Positions 1-10,688 of a stretch of DNA of 64,000 nt are shown one piece after another (the stretch's first letter is position 1; the number at the start of each line of letters is the position of its first letter). The position numbers and the translations under genes were made by a program. The DNA is from Calothrix membranacea FACHB-236 (GTDB lineage Bacteria; Cyanobacteriota; Cyanobacteriia; Cyanobacteriales; Nostocaceae), in the NCBI RefSeq assembly GCF_014696315.1, contig NZ_JACJPX010000016.1, forward strand, positions 52,929 to 116,928, given 5' to 3'. A model generated the notes under the pieces. It was not told where the DNA came from. It did not search any database and saw only the letters and a program-made list of their open reading frames with translations.

Positions 1-2545
1 TTAAATCCTTGGCCGTGTTTTCTGATATGGCAATAAAAGCAGAGGCATGCTTAATTGCATGATGTTTTTCTCTCCACATCGGTTCATTTAAATTACCTCC
101 TAATACTTCTGGTATCATGTCATAAGCCATAAATACAGAAGGGGTATGAATAGGAGTAGTGTAGTAAGTGGAAATAAATAAATCTGTTTCTTCTTCATCG
201 CAAATTTGTTGCAATATCTGGCGATCAGTATCAGTATTGTTATAGTCGTAAGGGTGTATAGTACGATAACGGATACCATTAATTTTTGGTGCAGTGTTAG
301 CCCGATCTAAAACCAAAATATGATCAGCAAATTCAGTATTTGCCCATTGTTCTAAAAGTGATTTCCATACCCTAGCAATTCCGGTATTAAATAGTTGGAA
401 GAATACCCCGTCAATTAAAATATTTCGATTATGACGATTTTGATATTTTTTCTTTGCTACTTCATAAATTTTTATAGTCTCTTCAACATACTTATCCCAA
501 CTAAATTTCTGAGCTTGTTGAAGAGATTTTTGTGCTAGTTCTTTTCGATATTCAGGTTCTGAATATATCTTAAAGATAGCCTCACAAAGACCAAGTTCAT
601 CATGTGGATCAAGCATAATTCCTGCATCTTCAACTACTTCTGGTAACGAGGAAGTATTAGAAGTAATCACAGGAGTTCCACACTGCATAGCTTCTAGAGG
701 TGGTAATCCAAAACCTTCATATAAAGATACATATAAAAATGCTAAAGCACCTGAATATAGAGGAGCTAAATCTTCATCAGGAACATAACCTGTAACAACT
801 ATGCGATCTTGTAATTTTCTATTCTTATCTATCTCTTCAAAAATCTCTTCATACTGCCACCCTTTCGTACCTATCAATACTAAATTAAGATCATCAATTT
901 GTTTACTTTGAATTAACTTCAAAAAACAACGGATAACATGAGCTATGTTTTTTCTTGGTTCTAAGGTAGATAAACTTAAAAGATAAGGTTTATCTGGTAT
1001 ATTATATTTTTCCTTTGTTTTGATGATTAACTGCTGATTGTCAGAAGGATAAAACTTTTTTTTATCTGCAGCTAAATATGTAACAAATACATTATTTTTA
1101 TTTACACTACTTTTATAGCTGCAAACATCTTTTTTTGTAGACTCTGAAATACAAATTACAATATCATTTTTATCAATGTTACCAATACTAGTTTTCAACA
1201 AATGATCTTCTTTGTATTCAAAGAATTCTGGATAAAGAATAGGAATTAAATCACAAACTGTAATAATTCTCTGAGCAAAATAAATATTAGATGGTAAAGG
1301 ATAAAAAGTAGAATGATAAATATTGATATTGTTATACCTTAATTCGGTAATATCATATAATCTCAAATTATGCTGAATAAATTCAGAATTTAAATACTCT
1401 TGGCAGGCATGAGATAAATTAGGAAGACTTGCATATAAATAGAGTCGACATCTAGATGCAAGAAGTAAACCTCGCAAAATGTATTCAGTTACTCTAAAAA
1501 CTCCTGTTTTTGCTCTCTCATATAGATAGCCTAAACCTAATACAGAAATATCTATAGCTATGCTTATAATTTCTTCATCGGTATGCTGCAATGAATTTGA
1601 GCTTGATGAATTCTGAATACTTAAATAGTGCTCAGAGTGAGAATATTGATTAGCCATCTGCCGATAATAATTATCAGGAATAAACTTATTCATTTCTAAT
1701 TGAATATTCATTAAATTCTCTTTACCTGATAAATATTTTGGCTCAAAGTAATTTTTATAAAAGAAATCTCTTGCCAGAAGATAATTCAAAGAGAAATTTT
1801 GCAAAGATTGATAAGTTTCAGAAAATGAAATTGATTGATTTTGTTCTCTGCATAAAACTAAAGGTTCAGGTATATTGACGATATAATCATAATTAAATGC
1901 AATTAATAAATAAATTAAGCTATCTAATCCAGCACCATGTTGCAAGGCATCTATTATTGGTAATTCATTTGATCTAGCTAAATTAATCAAATTCTCCAAA
2001 CTTAAAACTAAATCTTTTTTCCTAAAAATACCACATGTTGGCGAACAAGGAACCCCAGAACCTCTCCATGATTTTCCTTCAAATAAGCCTTTATATTGAA
2101 AAAATAAAGAAGGTACTTTACCTGCAATATCTATATCAAGATAAGATAAAATACTTGCATTAATTGTCTTACCACAAAAAGCAGCAGTATAAACAAATCC
2201 TACTTCTTCATCCTGGATAAATTCCAAGGTTTTAGTTGTAAAATCTCTTAAAACTAAATCATCAGAAAATAATAATTTTACATATTCTCCATTTGCACTT
2301 TGTATAGCTTTCAACCAATTTAAAGCAGGACCAATATTCGTATCATTTTTAATGATTTTAAAATTTCTTTTTGGTTGAAATTTTCTCAAAGTTTCTTGAC
2401 AAATTGCTATAGTATTATCATGGGAATTATTATCAGATACAATAATTTCAATATCGTCATAATCTTGAACTAAGACACTTTCTAAACACTCTCTAATAAA
2501 TCTTTCTGAATTATATGTAGGAATACAAAATGATACTAATGCCAT
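1..2545 (-). CDS. Multidomain glycosyltransferase GT2-GT4-GT4, C-terminus cut by window edge
   Basis: The frame is open from ATG at 2545 to the window edge (848 codons, no stop), so the protein continues beyond base 1. The N-terminus ([12 protein letters not shown], then SDNNS) is a GT-A family 2 start. A long linker leads to a GT4 domain with LSTLEPRKN and an E-x7-E signature ([18 protein letters not shown], near 660-745). A second GT4-like domain begins near 440 ([15 protein letters not shown]) and reaches [12 protein letters not shown] at the edge. Such proteins add several sugars to surface polysaccharides in the cytoplasm; donor and acceptor cannot be read. It is last in a minus-strand run of nucleotide-sugar genes and AT-rich like them. 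Family assignment is firm; function within the glycan is inferred. Confidence 0.85.
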   Translation of the reverse strand, partial: MALVSFCIPTYNSERFIRECLESVLVQDYDDIEIIVSDNNSHDNTIAICQETLRKFQPKRNFKIIKNDTNIGPALNWLKAIQSANGEYVKLLFSDDLVLRDFTTKTLEFIQDEEVGFVYTAAFCGKTINASILSYLDIDIAGKVPSLFFQYKGLFEGKSWRGSGVPCSPTCGIFRKKDLVLSLENLINLARSNELPIIDALQHGAGLDSLIYLLIAFNYDYIVNIPEPLVLCREQNQSISFSETYQSLQNFSLNYLLARDFFYKNYFEPKYLSGKENLMNIQLEMNKFIPDNYYRQMANQYSHSEHYLSIQNSSSSNSLQHTDEEIISIAIDISVLGLGYLYERAKTGVFRVTEYILRGLLLASRCRLYLYASLPNLSHACQEYLNSEFIQHNLRLYDITELRYNNINIYHSTFYPLPSNIYFAQRIITVCDLIPILYPEFFEYKEDHLLKTSIGNIDKNDIVICISESTKKDVCSYKSSVNKNNVFVTYLAADKKKFYPSDNQQLIIKTKEKYNIPDKPYLLSLSTLEPRKNIAHVIRCFLKLIQSKQIDDLNLVLIGTKGWQYEEIFEEIDKNRKLQDRIVVTGYVPDEDLAPLYSGALAFLYVSLYEGFGLPPLEAMQCGTPVITSNTSSLPEVVEDAGIMLDPHDELGLCEAIFKIYSEPEYRKELAQKSLQQAQKFSWDKYVEETIKIYEVAKKKYQNRHNRNILIDGVFFQLFNTGIARVWKSLLEQWANTEFADHILVLDRANTAPKINGIRYRTIHPYDYNNTDTDRQILQQICDEEETDLFISTYYTTPIHTPSVFMAYDMIPEVLGGNLNEPMWREKHHAIKHASAFIAISENTAKDL

Positions 2546-2677
2546 AATATTTTACTGCTGAGAATCAATCAATATATTTGTCGTTTTTAAGGCAGTCAAT
2601 CAAAAAAGACTATTTTTGAAGCATAATCTAATTACTGCTAGTCATGAAAATATTTAACTTAAATAAGTTCTTAGCCA

Positions 2678-3733
2678 CTAATTTAATTCATGAAAATTAG
2701 TGAGTGAATTTAAGTATTTTTCTATTCCTATTAGACAACTGGTTCTAGGTTGCCAGTTAATAAATTGATTAATTTTATCTACATTGCAAACAAAAAACTT
2801 TTGATCGCTATGTCTCCAGTCTTTTGCTTCAAAAATTAACTCAATATCTAAAATTCTAGATAAAATATTAAACAGTTCTAACAAAGAAACACTGTTATTA
2901 ATTCCTCCTCCAATATTAAAAATTTCTCCATGAGAAATATTAGTATTAAGAAAAGATTTTTCATATAAATTAATCAAATCATCAATATACAAAATATCTC
3001 TTAATTGCTTACCATTACCAGCAATTGTAAAAGGATTTACTCTTTTTCCTTTGAGTAAACACTGCTTTTGTAATAGTGCCTGTAATGAAAACCAAGAAAT
3101 CCAGCCTTGATCAAATGTCCCATATTGTCGTCCTCCATAAATAGATGAATGGCGGAAAACGATTGTATTTAAACCATAATTTCGGTGCCAATCTCTTACA
3201 TATTGATCTGCTGCACCTTTTGAACAACCATAAGGACTAGAAAAATCTAGCTGGAAACTTTCATTAAATCCGTTAGGAAAATCAGGACTAATGTAGCGCT
3301 TTTCTCTTTCTTCTATCTTAACTTGTTTCATTTCTCCATAAACTTTATTTGTGCTTGCATAAATAAAAGTTGCCTTTGGAGAATAATGCCTAGTTGCTTC
3401 TAATAAATTAAAGGTACCGACTACGTTAGTTAAAAAGTCTAATCGTGGATTTTCCATTGATGTTGTCATTGCTACTTGTCCAGCAAGATGAGCAATTCCA
3501 TCAAAAGGACCAAATTTTTCAAAAAAGTTGTTAACAGATTTAGCATCAGCAATATCAAATATTTCAATCATGAGCTGATTTTTCTCTGCCTTCAATTCTA
3601 ACCATATCTTATTTTTATCAGCACCTAATCTAAACAAACTGTCAATAATAAAAACCTGCTCTTGTTTATCAAGAGCAGATGCTGCGAGATGAGAACCAAC
3701 AAAACCACACCCTCCTGTAATTAATAATTTCAT
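2678..3733 (-). CDS. rfbE: NAD-dependent epimerase, CDP-paratose 2-epimerase (RfbE/TyvE) type
   Basis: Extended SDR of 351 aa. The Rossmann motif GGCGFVG is at residues 7-13 and the catalytic Tyr168-x3-Lys172 lies in SPYGCSK. The segment QYGTFDQGW (203-211) followed by GNGKQLRDILYIDD is typical of CDP-paratose 2-epimerases, which turn CDP-paratose into CDP-tyvelose. I chose ATG 3733 because AAGGAGAA sits about 8 bases upstream; the longer frame begins with a TTG at 3751 directly abutting the upstream stop and would add six unlikely residues. It is the last gene of the CDP-sugar run. Substrate is inferred from these signatures plus the RfbF/G/H neighbours; another C2-epimerase specificity is possible. 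Confidence 0.75.
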   Translation of the reverse strand: MKLLITGGCGFVGSHLAASALDKQEQVFIIDSLFRLGADKNKIWLELKAEKNQLMIEIFDIADAKSVNNFFEKFGPFDGIAHLAGQVAMTTSMENPRLDFLTNVVGTFNLLEATRHYSPKATFIYASTNKVYGEMKQVKIEEREKRYISPDFPNGFNESFQLDFSSPYGCSKGAADQYVRDWHRNYGLNTIVFRHSSIYGGRQYGTFDQGWISWFSLQALLQKQCLLKGKRVNPFTIAGNGKQLRDILYIDDLINLYEKSFLNTNISHGEIFNIGGGINNSVSLLELFNILSRILDIELIFEAKDWRHSDQKFFVCNVDKINQFINWQPRTSCLIGIEKYLNSLTNFHELN

Positions 3734-3751
3734 AAATATTTTCTCCTTCAA

Positions 3752-4669
3752 TCAAGATAGACATTTCAATTCATAATCTATTGTCTTAGACAATGCATCT
3801 TCCAAAGAATATTTAGGATACCAACCTATTTGTAGTAAAGGTTGAATTCTGGCTTCTGAAAACATTATTTCTTTTTTACGGTAGGCTAAATCTCCCAAGC
3901 ATAACCGAGTTTTTGATTGAGTTAAATTATGAATTATTTCGACAAATTCTTTGATAAGTATGGATTTGCCACTGCCAATTTCATATTCAGTAAAAAAAGA
4001 AGAAGTTGTTTTAATATGGGATTGAACATGGGATAACAAAACTATATAAGCTGCAATTACATCAGCTATGTAAATAAAGTCTCTTTTTTGTTCACCTTTA
4101 GTTAATTTAAATTCTTCTACATTCTTTAAAAAACTTCTAATAACATTAGTAACAAAATTTTTACTATCATCTCCCTCTCCAAACATGTGTTCTATTTTAA
4201 GATTAATGACATGAATTTTATTTTGCTCTGCTAGTTGTTTAGCCCAGTCTAAAAAGTGATTTTTAGACAAAGAATAGTAATTTATATCTTTTGATAAGAT
4301 TGTATCAGTATTTATAAAAATATTAGTGTTGAAATAAATAGCTGTTTCTATTAATTTGATGGGAAAAAGTGTATTTGCTTCTAATATATCTATTATATTT
4401 TCATTATTTCTACCGTAATTAGTAGCAGTATGAATAACTATATCTATTTGTTTAAAATCCTGAAATGGTTGTTTTATATCGCATTTATCAATATCGTAGA
4501 TAATAAGTTCAGATAAAATATCTTTAATTCTTGTAGTGTTGGAAAAACTCCGCTTTAAAATAATTACTTTATATTTTTCTCTTAATAATTGTCTTACTAA
4601 ATGACTACCAAGAAAACCTGTTGCACCAGTTAATAGTACCAGCTTAGATTTTTGTAAATTTATAAGCAT
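3752..4669 (-). CDS. SDR reductase, CDP-paratose/CDP-abequose synthase type
   Basis: A 305-aa SDR with GATGFLG at residues 15-21 and Tyr132-x3-Lys136 in YSLSK. The C-terminal text (GKSILIKEFVEI, GWYPKYSLEDALSKTI) resembles RfbJ/RfbS, the C4 reductases that finish CDP-abequose or CDP-paratose from CDP-4-keto-3,6-dideoxyglucose. It ends 18 bases before the RfbE start and follows rfbH with an 76-base gap, as expected of an operon. An RfbE-type epimerase next door favours paratose synthase (RfbS) over abequose synthase, because only paratose is the epimerase substrate; this choice is inference. Low GC and low sequence conservation fit a transferred surface-glycan gene. Confidence 0.65.
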   Translation of the reverse strand: MLINLQKSKLVLLTGATGFLGSHLVRQLLREKYKVIILKRSFSNTTRIKDILSELIIYDIDKCDIKQPFQDFKQIDIVIHTATNYGRNNENIIDILEANTLFPIKLIETAIYFNTNIFINTDTILSKDINYYSLSKNHFLDWAKQLAEQNKIHVINLKIEHMFGEGDDSKNFVTNVIRSFLKNVEEFKLTKGEQKRDFIYIADVIAAYIVLLSHVQSHIKTTSSFFTEYEIGSGKSILIKEFVEIIHNLTQSKTRLCLGDLAYRKKEIMFSEARIQPLLQIGWYPKYSLEDALSKTIDYELKCLS

Positions 4670-4745
4670 AGTTTATTCATCAATAAAAATATGTAATGTC
4701 TTAATTCACCTGATTATTAATTAATATAATCAATGGTAATAAAAT

Positions 4746-6062
4746 TCATATTCTATGTATAAAAAATTCCTGTATTTTACCTGCAATAAAATTTAATTTT
4801 ACATGGTCAATTCCAGGGTATACTCCAATCCAAAATGTATTTTCCATTACATAATTAGTATTAGTTAAATTGCCTAATACTCTATATTGTGCATCTTTAT
4901 AAGCTGGCTGCTTAATTAAGTTGCCTCCAAATAATAGTCTTGTTGATATTTTATTTACTTCTAAGTATTTTACTAATTCATATCGATTAAAACCAGCATT
5001 TTCTTTTACTGAAATCAAAAAACCAAACCAACTTGGTTCTGATTCATCAGTAGATTTAGGCAAAATTAATACATCTTGTAAATTTGCTAATTTTTGATAT
5101 AGAAAATCAAAATTATTTCTTCTTTTTTTCACAAATAGATGTAATTTTTGTAATTGCGCCAAGCCTACCGCAGCTTGCATATCAGTCATTTTTAAGTTAT
5201 AGCCAATATGCGAATAAGTGTATTTATGATCATACCCAAATGGCAGATCTCCTAATTGCCAAGCAAATCTTCTACTACAAGTATTATCTACACCAGGATC
5301 ACACCAACAACTTCTTCCCCAATCTCTTAAGGATTCTATGATTTTTTTTAATTTAGAATCATTAGTTAATACTGCCCCCCCTTCTCCCATCGTAATATGA
5401 TGAGCAGGGTAAAAACTTGCTGTAGCTATATGGCCAAATGTTCCTGTTTTTTGTCCTTGATATATACTACCTAAAGCATCACAATTATCTTCTATTAACC
5501 ATAAATTATATTTTTTAGTAAATTCAATTACTGCTTTTAAGTTAAATGGATTACCTAATGCATGAGCGATCATTATCCCACGAGTGCGCTCTGATAAGGC
5601 TGCTTCTAATTGAGTTATATCTATGTTATATGTAGGAATTTCTATATCTAAAAATACTGGGACTAATTGATTTTGGAAAATTGGATTTACTGTAGTAGGA
5701 AACCCCGCAGCTACGGTAATGATTTCATCCCCTGGTTTTAATCTTCTATCTCCTAATTCTGGGGATGTTAGCGCAGTTAAAGCTAATAAATTAGCTGACG
5801 AGCCGGAGTTGACTAATAAACAATGTTTAACTCCTAACCATTTGGCGAATTTTTCCTCAAATTCCGCTGCAAAACGACCGGTTGTTAACCAAAAATCTAG
5901 GGATGAGTCTACTAAATACTGTAGTTCTGTTTGATCAAATACTTTTCCTGATACTGGAATAGAGGTTTCCCCTGGTATAAATTCTTTTTCTGGGAATGCT
6001 TCTGAGTAATATTCAGCCACTAACTGGAGAATTTGTGATCGCAGTTGTGTTTTTTTATTCAT
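4746..6062 (-). CDS. rfbH: CDP-4-keto-6-deoxyglucose 3-dehydrase (E1), PMP and [2Fe-2S] dependent
   Basis: A 438-aa DegT/DnrJ-fold enzyme that removes the C3 hydroxyl of CDP-4-keto-6-deoxyglucose with a reductase partner. Two features single out E1/RfbH within the aminotransferase fold. The usual PLP lysine is His221 ([14 protein letters not shown]), so the cofactor stays as PMP. Cysteines 194, 252, 254 and 262 have the C-x57-C-x-C-x7-C spacing of the E1 iron-sulfur cluster. It lies 6 bases after rfbG. No RfbI/E3 ferredoxin-type reductase is seen in the window, so electrons must come from a protein encoded elsewhere. Assignment is strong. Confidence 0.93.
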   Translation of the reverse strand: MNKKTQLRSQILQLVAEYYSEAFPEKEFIPGETSIPVSGKVFDQTELQYLVDSSLDFWLTTGRFAAEFEEKFAKWLGVKHCLLVNSGSSANLLALTALTSPELGDRRLKPGDEIITVAAGFPTTVNPIFQNQLVPVFLDIEIPTYNIDITQLEAALSERTRGIMIAHALGNPFNLKAVIEFTKKYNLWLIEDNCDALGSIYQGQKTGTFGHIATASFYPAHHITMGEGGAVLTNDSKLKKIIESLRDWGRSCWCDPGVDNTCSRRFAWQLGDLPFGYDHKYTYSHIGYNLKMTDMQAAVGLAQLQKLHLFVKKRRNNFDFLYQKLANLQDVLILPKSTDESEPSWFGFLISVKENAGFNRYELVKYLEVNKISTRLLFGGNLIKQPAYKDAQYRVLGNLTNTNYVMENTFWIGVYPGIDHVKLNFIAGKIQEFFIHRI

Positions 6063-6068
6063 TTTTAT

Positions 6069-7049
6069 TTACTTTAAAATCTCTTGATACCAATTTATGG
6101 TTTTTTCTAACCCTGTATCTAGGTCAAATAGAGGATACCAATTTAATAGCTGTCTCGATTTTTCACTAGATAGATATTGATTTTTTATTTCATTAGTCGC
6201 TTGATTTAAAATTTGTGGTTTTAAATCAGAGTGCATTAATGTGACTATTTTTTCTACTAATTCTAAAACTGTTAGTTTAACCTCTAAAGAAAAGTTAAAT
6301 GCTTCACCAGCGAATTCAGGATATTGTGCTAATTTTTCTACTAATAACATGTAAGCTTTAGCACCATCTTCTACATATAAATAATCTCTGACAAATGCAC
6401 CATTAGATCTAATAATAGGAGGTTGCCCTTGGAATATAGATTTAATAGTTCCTGGTACAATTCGGCTCCAGTTTAAATCGCCTCCACCATAAAAATTTCC
6501 ACAACGGGCGATCACTACTGGTAAATTATAAGTATGGGCATAAGTTTGAGTAATGAGATCTGCACAGGATTTACTGACATCGTAAGGATGAGTACCTTTG
6601 AGAGGAGTGTTTTCATCGTAAGGTAACTTTAGCTGTTCCCCATATGCTTTATCTGAAGATGCCACTATAACTTGTTTAACTTTAGAACTATGCCGACAAG
6701 CTTCAAGTAATCGCCAAGTACCAGCAATATTAGTTTCAAAAGTGGAAATAGGGTTACGGTTAGCTACTCCGACAATGGTTTGCGCTGCTAAATGAATAAC
6801 TGTATTAATTTCATATTCTTCTAAAATTCTTTGCAACAGCGCTTGATCAACAATATCCCCTCTAACAACTTTAACTTTATCTAAAAGTCCTTTTTGTACT
6901 AAAAGGCTTTGAGGAATCCAGTCTCTCACTAAACAAACAACATCCGCACCAACACTTAATAGATGTTTAACTAACCAACCGCCAACTAATCCAGTTGCAC
7001 CTGTAATAAAAATCGGTCTATCTTGCCAAAAGTTTGAGTTCTGCCTCAT
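6069..7049 (-). CDS. rfbG: CDP-glucose 4,6-dehydratase
   Basis: Extended SDR of 326 aa that converts CDP-glucose to CDP-4-keto-6-deoxyglucose. From ATG 7049, GATGLVG is at 17-23, the catalytic Tyr156-x3-Lys160 lies in HPYDVSK, and SSDKAYG (131-137) carries the Asp-Lys pair typical of CDP-glucose rather than dTDP-glucose dehydratases (Asp-Glu). A TTG at 7070 would give a longer start overlapping rfbF by 19 bases. I prefer ATG 7049, which lies just past the rfbF stop, with GTGGAATT upstream. It is translated between rfbF and rfbH. Confidence 0.92.
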   Translation of the reverse strand: MRQNSNFWQDRPIFITGATGLVGGWLVKHLLSVGADVVCLVRDWIPQSLLVQKGLLDKVKVVRGDIVDQALLQRILEEYEINTVIHLAAQTIVGVANRNPISTFETNIAGTWRLLEACRHSSKVKQVIVASSDKAYGEQLKLPYDENTPLKGTHPYDVSKSCADLITQTYAHTYNLPVVIARCGNFYGGGDLNWSRIVPGTIKSIFQGQPPIIRSNGAFVRDYLYVEDGAKAYMLLVEKLAQYPEFAGEAFNFSLEVKLTVLELVEKIVTLMHSDLKPQILNQATNEIKNQYLSSEKSRQLLNWYPLFDLDTGLEKTINWYQEILK

Positions 7050-7051
7050 AT

Positions 7052-7822
7052 TTAATTCCACACTTTCCAAGGAGGATTACCGCTATCCCATAAATCTTTT
7101 AATCTGTATTTATCTCTTAACGTATCCATACACTGCCAAAAATCATAGTGACGATAGGCCGCTAATTGCCCTTCACTAGCTAATCTTTCTAGTAAAGCAA
7201 CTTCTAATACTTCATCATCTCCATTTAAATATTTAAAAATACTAGGTTCAAAAACTAAAAATCCGCCATTAATCCAGCCTTCTCCGACTTGAGGTTTTTC
7301 TATAAATTTGTCTACTAAATCACCGTGAAATCTTAAACTACCAAACCTTGCTGGAGGACGAACTGCGGTTACAGTTGCTAAACATTTATGAGATTTATGA
7401 AATTCTAACAAGTTTTTAATGTTTAAATTAGCAACTCCATCACCATAAGTAACCATGAATGTTTCATTATCTAGCCAAGGCTGTAATCTTTTGACTCTAC
7501 CTGCGGTCATAGTGTCTAAACCTGTGTCCATCAGATTTAGAATCCAATTCTCAGCTGCATTATTATGAATATCTACATGACCATCTTGTAAATTAATAGT
7601 CATACTAGAATTTAAATTGTAATACTCTAAAAAATAGCGTTTAATATAATCGCCTTTATAACCCAAAGCAATATAAAAATCTTTAAACCCATAATAAGCA
7701 TATATTTTCATAATATGCCACAGTATAGGGCGACCACCAATTTCCACCATTGGTTTAGGGATGATTTCTGTTTCTTCTGCTAGACGAGTTCCTAATCCTC
7801 CAGCTAAAATTACAACTTTCAT
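7052..7822 (-). CDS. rfbF: Glucose-1-phosphate cytidylyltransferase
   Basis: A 256-aa nucleotidyltransferase making CDP-glucose from CTP and glucose-1-phosphate, the entry step to CDP-dideoxyhexoses. The N-terminal LAGGLGTRL (6-14) and PKPM (22-25) are the nucleotide-binding signature. [17 protein letters not shown] and TYGDGVAN are characteristic of RfbF and separate it from glucose-1-phosphate thymidylyl- and uridylyltransferases. First gene of the tight rfbF-G-H set, preceded by a 461-base spacer likely to carry the promoter. Confidence 0.94.
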   Translation of the reverse strand: MKVVILAGGLGTRLAEETEIIPKPMVEIGGRPILWHIMKIYAYYGFKDFYIALGYKGDYIKRYFLEYYNLNSSMTINLQDGHVDIHNNAAENWILNLMDTGLDTMTAGRVKRLQPWLDNETFMVTYGDGVANLNIKNLLEFHKSHKCLATVTAVRPPARFGSLRFHGDLVDKFIEKPQVGEGWINGGFLVFEPSIFKYLNGDDEVLEVALLERLASEGQLAAYRHYDFWQCMDTLRDKYRLKDLWDSGNPPWKVWN

Positions 7823-8283
7823 TTTGTTTTATTTTTAGCTAATGGACTTCATGGTATACAGATGAATAACAATTGGCATCCGTATAAATATCTAGATAGA
7901 AAAAATTATGAAGAGTAAGAACAAAAAACTATAAAAGCTAGGATTTTAAATAGTAAGAATTTAGTTGAATTTTGAAGCAAACAGAACATTGCAAGAGTTA
8001 TAGCTTGCAAATGATATATTTTGCAATACTTGTAAGTGCTTAAGGTAACTTAATGTACTTAATATATAATGAGCAAGATTACTTAAGATATGTAGATGTT
8101 CATCTGTTATTAATCAAGCCAGCTCATAAGCGTTGGCTTGATTAATAGTTGACTATAAAGTGAAAATACTAATATCTAGCTTCTATTACCTTTAATTGCT
8201 TGATTATTAACAATAGTCCATGACAGCTACCGAAAAGATTTGAGAAGTGATATTAACGTTCTCGTATTATGCACAGGAGCTGA
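7823..8283. other. Intergenic spacer upstream of rfbF
   Basis: AT-rich spacer of 461 bases. It should hold the promoter of the rfbF operon on the minus strand and the terminator of the GT41 gene, for which the hairpin at 8108-8147 is the candidate. I found no open frame worth calling. Confidence 0.6.
8108..8147 (-). terminator. Strong hairpin after the GT41 gene
   Basis: Perfect 14-base arms (core TTAATCAAGCCA and TGGCTTGATTAA) around a 12-base loop. It lies downstream of the minus-strand glycosyltransferase ending at 8284 and upstream of rfbF, so it best fits a terminator that separates the two transcripts. No clear U-run follows on either side. Confidence 0.6.
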
Positions 8284-10557
8284 TTAACTATCAAGATATT
8301 TTTGCCACATTTGCTCGTAAGCTTTTTCCATGTCGCGGGTAAACTGCTTAGCATTCCATAAGGGTGCTGTATTTCTTGATTGCCGAAGTTTCCAAGAAAT
8401 TTGCTGTCTTAATTTCTCATCCTTCCCTAACCGCACACCCCAGTCTATATATTCTTCTTCAGACCAAGCAATTCCTTCTGTAATACCTGCATTGATCATC
8501 ATCGTGTAGCTATTACGTGCAGAAAACTGTTCACCAACTCTCGTAACTAAGGGAGTACCCATCCAGAGAGTTTCTAATGTTGTTGTGGCACCATTATAGG
8601 GATAAGTATCAAGTACAACATCTACAATTCCTAAATTAGCTCTATGAATTAGTTCTGTTGGTGTGCGGGGAAAAAATTTAATTTGTGATAGGCTAACACC
8701 TTCTTCTTCTGCAATACTATTGAAACATTCCTGAAAGGATTTTTCACGAGATTCGCTTTTTATTAATAAATAACTATTAGGAACTTTTTTAATAATTTTT
8801 AATTGTGAAGCTATAATTTCTCTATTTAGTTTAAATCCTCTTTGAGAAACAAAATAAATAATAGCATCATCAGGAATATCTAGATCGCTGCGTTTAATAT
8901 TAGGTATACCAGATTCAAAACCATCAACAGCTATGTAAGTTGTAGGTAATCTCCATATTTTTTCACTATAGTAATCTTGTGCTGATTCAGGTAAAACATA
9001 ATTATCTGCAATGTAATAATCTATAGCAGGTATACCAGAAGCATCCCAACCTAACCATGTAGCTTGAATAGGCGCACTTCTAACTGACATGACAATGCAA
9101 GTTTGATCATAGGTAATACTATCTAAATCAATTAATATATCAATTTCATCAGCTTGAATCTGCTCACGAATCTTATCATAACCATACTGGATAGAGTCAA
9201 ATTGATAAAATTTTTCTGTATGCTTAACAAAAAATTGTTCAACAAAGTAATTTTTCTCTAAAGCATCTCCTAAAGAATAAGCATATATTTTAAATTTATC
9301 TTGGTCATGATATTTAAAAAGCCAGCGACTTAACCATCCAACTGAGTGTTGTTTTAAACAAGCAGAAATATATCCTATATTAATATGTTTTTTAGGTTTA
9401 ACTCTTGCTTTAGCTTTTCTGTAATCTAATTTTTTTTGATAGCCTGCAGCTAATTCTAGATTATTTTGCAAGATATAATCTTGACAAGAATTAGCTAAAT
9501 AGTTTTGGATATGGCGATTCTTATGAGGATTATCATAAAGATAAGGGAAAAAGAAAGCAGATTGAATAAGACGACGACAAGCAGCTTGATCAGGAATTTC
9601 TGGTTTTTCTTCAATAAATTTATTTAAAATAGATAACTGATACTTTAACGCTGCATCAGACTCTTCAAAATAAACGCCAGCAGTCATTAATCCATTAATA
9701 GTTATAAAATTAGCAAATATCTTTTCTAATAAAGTGCTAACTAAGACATAAGAAAGTTTAGATACTTCAATTGACTTATCAAATTCAGTGGTAGTACAAT
9801 AAAAATGTGATAATTGAAACAAAATTTCACGTTTAACTGTATAGAGATTTTCAGGCACTCTATCTAAACATGATTTTGCTAAAGTAGCAGCAATTTCTGC
9901 CGAGCGTAGAGCATAAGCAATTCTCACACTCTGAACCATAATTATATCAATAATTGTTTCAATTGAGTCATCAGGAATATTGTTTAAACAGTTTTGAATA
10001 AAGGGAATGACTGATTGCTCTTTAGTCAGATTAACTAAAACTTCTTTAATGACTGAAGCTAAAATTTCTATATGGCTTTCTGCCAATTTAGATGACAAAT
10101 GATTATTAATTATGTCTAAAATTTCTAAATTTTGCTCGTAATTATCTGCTAAGTGAATATTGAACAATATAATTTGTAATAAGTTGTTAATATCATCAGG
10201 GGCAAGTTCTTTAATATGCTGACTAATTAACCAGGCAGTTTGATAATCTTCTTCTTGAATACAAATTTGAATTTGGGTATTTAAGATTTCTAGTAATTCT
10301 AGATAATATGTAGATTCTGTTGTATCTTCCTCATTAAACATAGCCATAGACCAAGTTAAATGAGCTTCTTGTTCTTGACCTTTAAGTAATAATATTAGTC
10401 CTAAATACCAATAATATGTATTAATATCAGGATTTATTTCAATAGCTCGTTCATAAAGTGTACTTGCTGCATCATATTTCTTCTCTCTTAAATATTGTTC
10501 AGCTTGTTTTTGCCATTCATGATTATCAATAATTTCAAGGTCTGGAAGTATAGTCAT
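8284..10557 (-). CDS. TPR-containing OGT/SPINDLY-like glycosyltransferase (GT41)
   Basis: A 757-aa protein. Residues about 14-80 form two TPR-like helical hairpins (EQYLREKKYDAASTLYERAI, then YWYLGLILLLKGQ), and a long helical middle follows. The C-terminal half from about 390 is the GT41 catalytic region: HINIGYIS, HSVGW near 402, DILIDLDS, and DTYPYNGATTTLETLWMGTP near 645-660, which is the hallmark UDP-binding segment. Bacterial relatives O-glycosylate proteins with GlcNAc or other sugars. It lies between a pilin gene and dideoxysugar genes, which suggests, without proving, a pilin or surface-protein target. It has its own flanking hairpins and so is probably monocistronic. Confidence 0.88.
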   Translation of the reverse strand: MTILPDLEIIDNHEWQKQAEQYLREKKYDAASTLYERAIEINPDINTYYWYLGLILLLKGQEQEAHLTWSMAMFNEEDTTESTYYLELLEILNTQIQICIQEEDYQTAWLISQHIKELAPDDINNLLQIILFNIHLADNYEQNLEILDIINNHLSSKLAESHIEILASVIKEVLVNLTKEQSVIPFIQNCLNNIPDDSIETIIDIIMVQSVRIAYALRSAEIAATLAKSCLDRVPENLYTVKREILFQLSHFYCTTTEFDKSIEVSKLSYVLVSTLLEKIFANFITINGLMTAGVYFEESDAALKYQLSILNKFIEEKPEIPDQAACRRLIQSAFFFPYLYDNPHKNRHIQNYLANSCQDYILQNNLELAAGYQKKLDYRKAKARVKPKKHINIGYISACLKQHSVGWLSRWLFKYHDQDKFKIYAYSLGDALEKNYFVEQFFVKHTEKFYQFDSIQYGYDKIREQIQADEIDILIDLDSITYDQTCIVMSVRSAPIQATWLGWDASGIPAIDYYIADNYVLPESAQDYYSEKIWRLPTTYIAVDGFESGIPNIKRSDLDIPDDAIIYFVSQRGFKLNREIIASQLKIIKKVPNSYLLIKSESREKSFQECFNSIAEEEGVSLSQIKFFPRTPTELIHRANLGIVDVVLDTYPYNGATTTLETLWMGTPLVTRVGEQFSARNSYTMMINAGITEGIAWSEEEYIDWGVRLGKDEKLRQQISWKLRQSRNTAPLWNAKQFTRDMEKAYEQMWQKYLDS

Positions 10558-10604
10558 AATTCACTTATAAATATGTTCAAAATTTCTACTAAATAAAGTA
10601 ATTC

Positions 10605-10628
10605 GCCTACCAAAAAACTTTGGTAGGC
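10605..10628 (-). terminator. Hairpin between pilin and GT41 genes
   Basis: Perfect 10-base arms GCCTACCAAA / TTTGGTAGGC around an AAAC loop, 60 bases past the pilin stop on the minus strand. Good candidate for the pilin terminator, insulating it from the GT41 gene. Confidence 0.7.
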
Positions 10629-10688
10629 TAATAATTTATCAACATTAAGTTAGAGCAACTAAATGTGACTAATTTAAGCAAAAATTAC

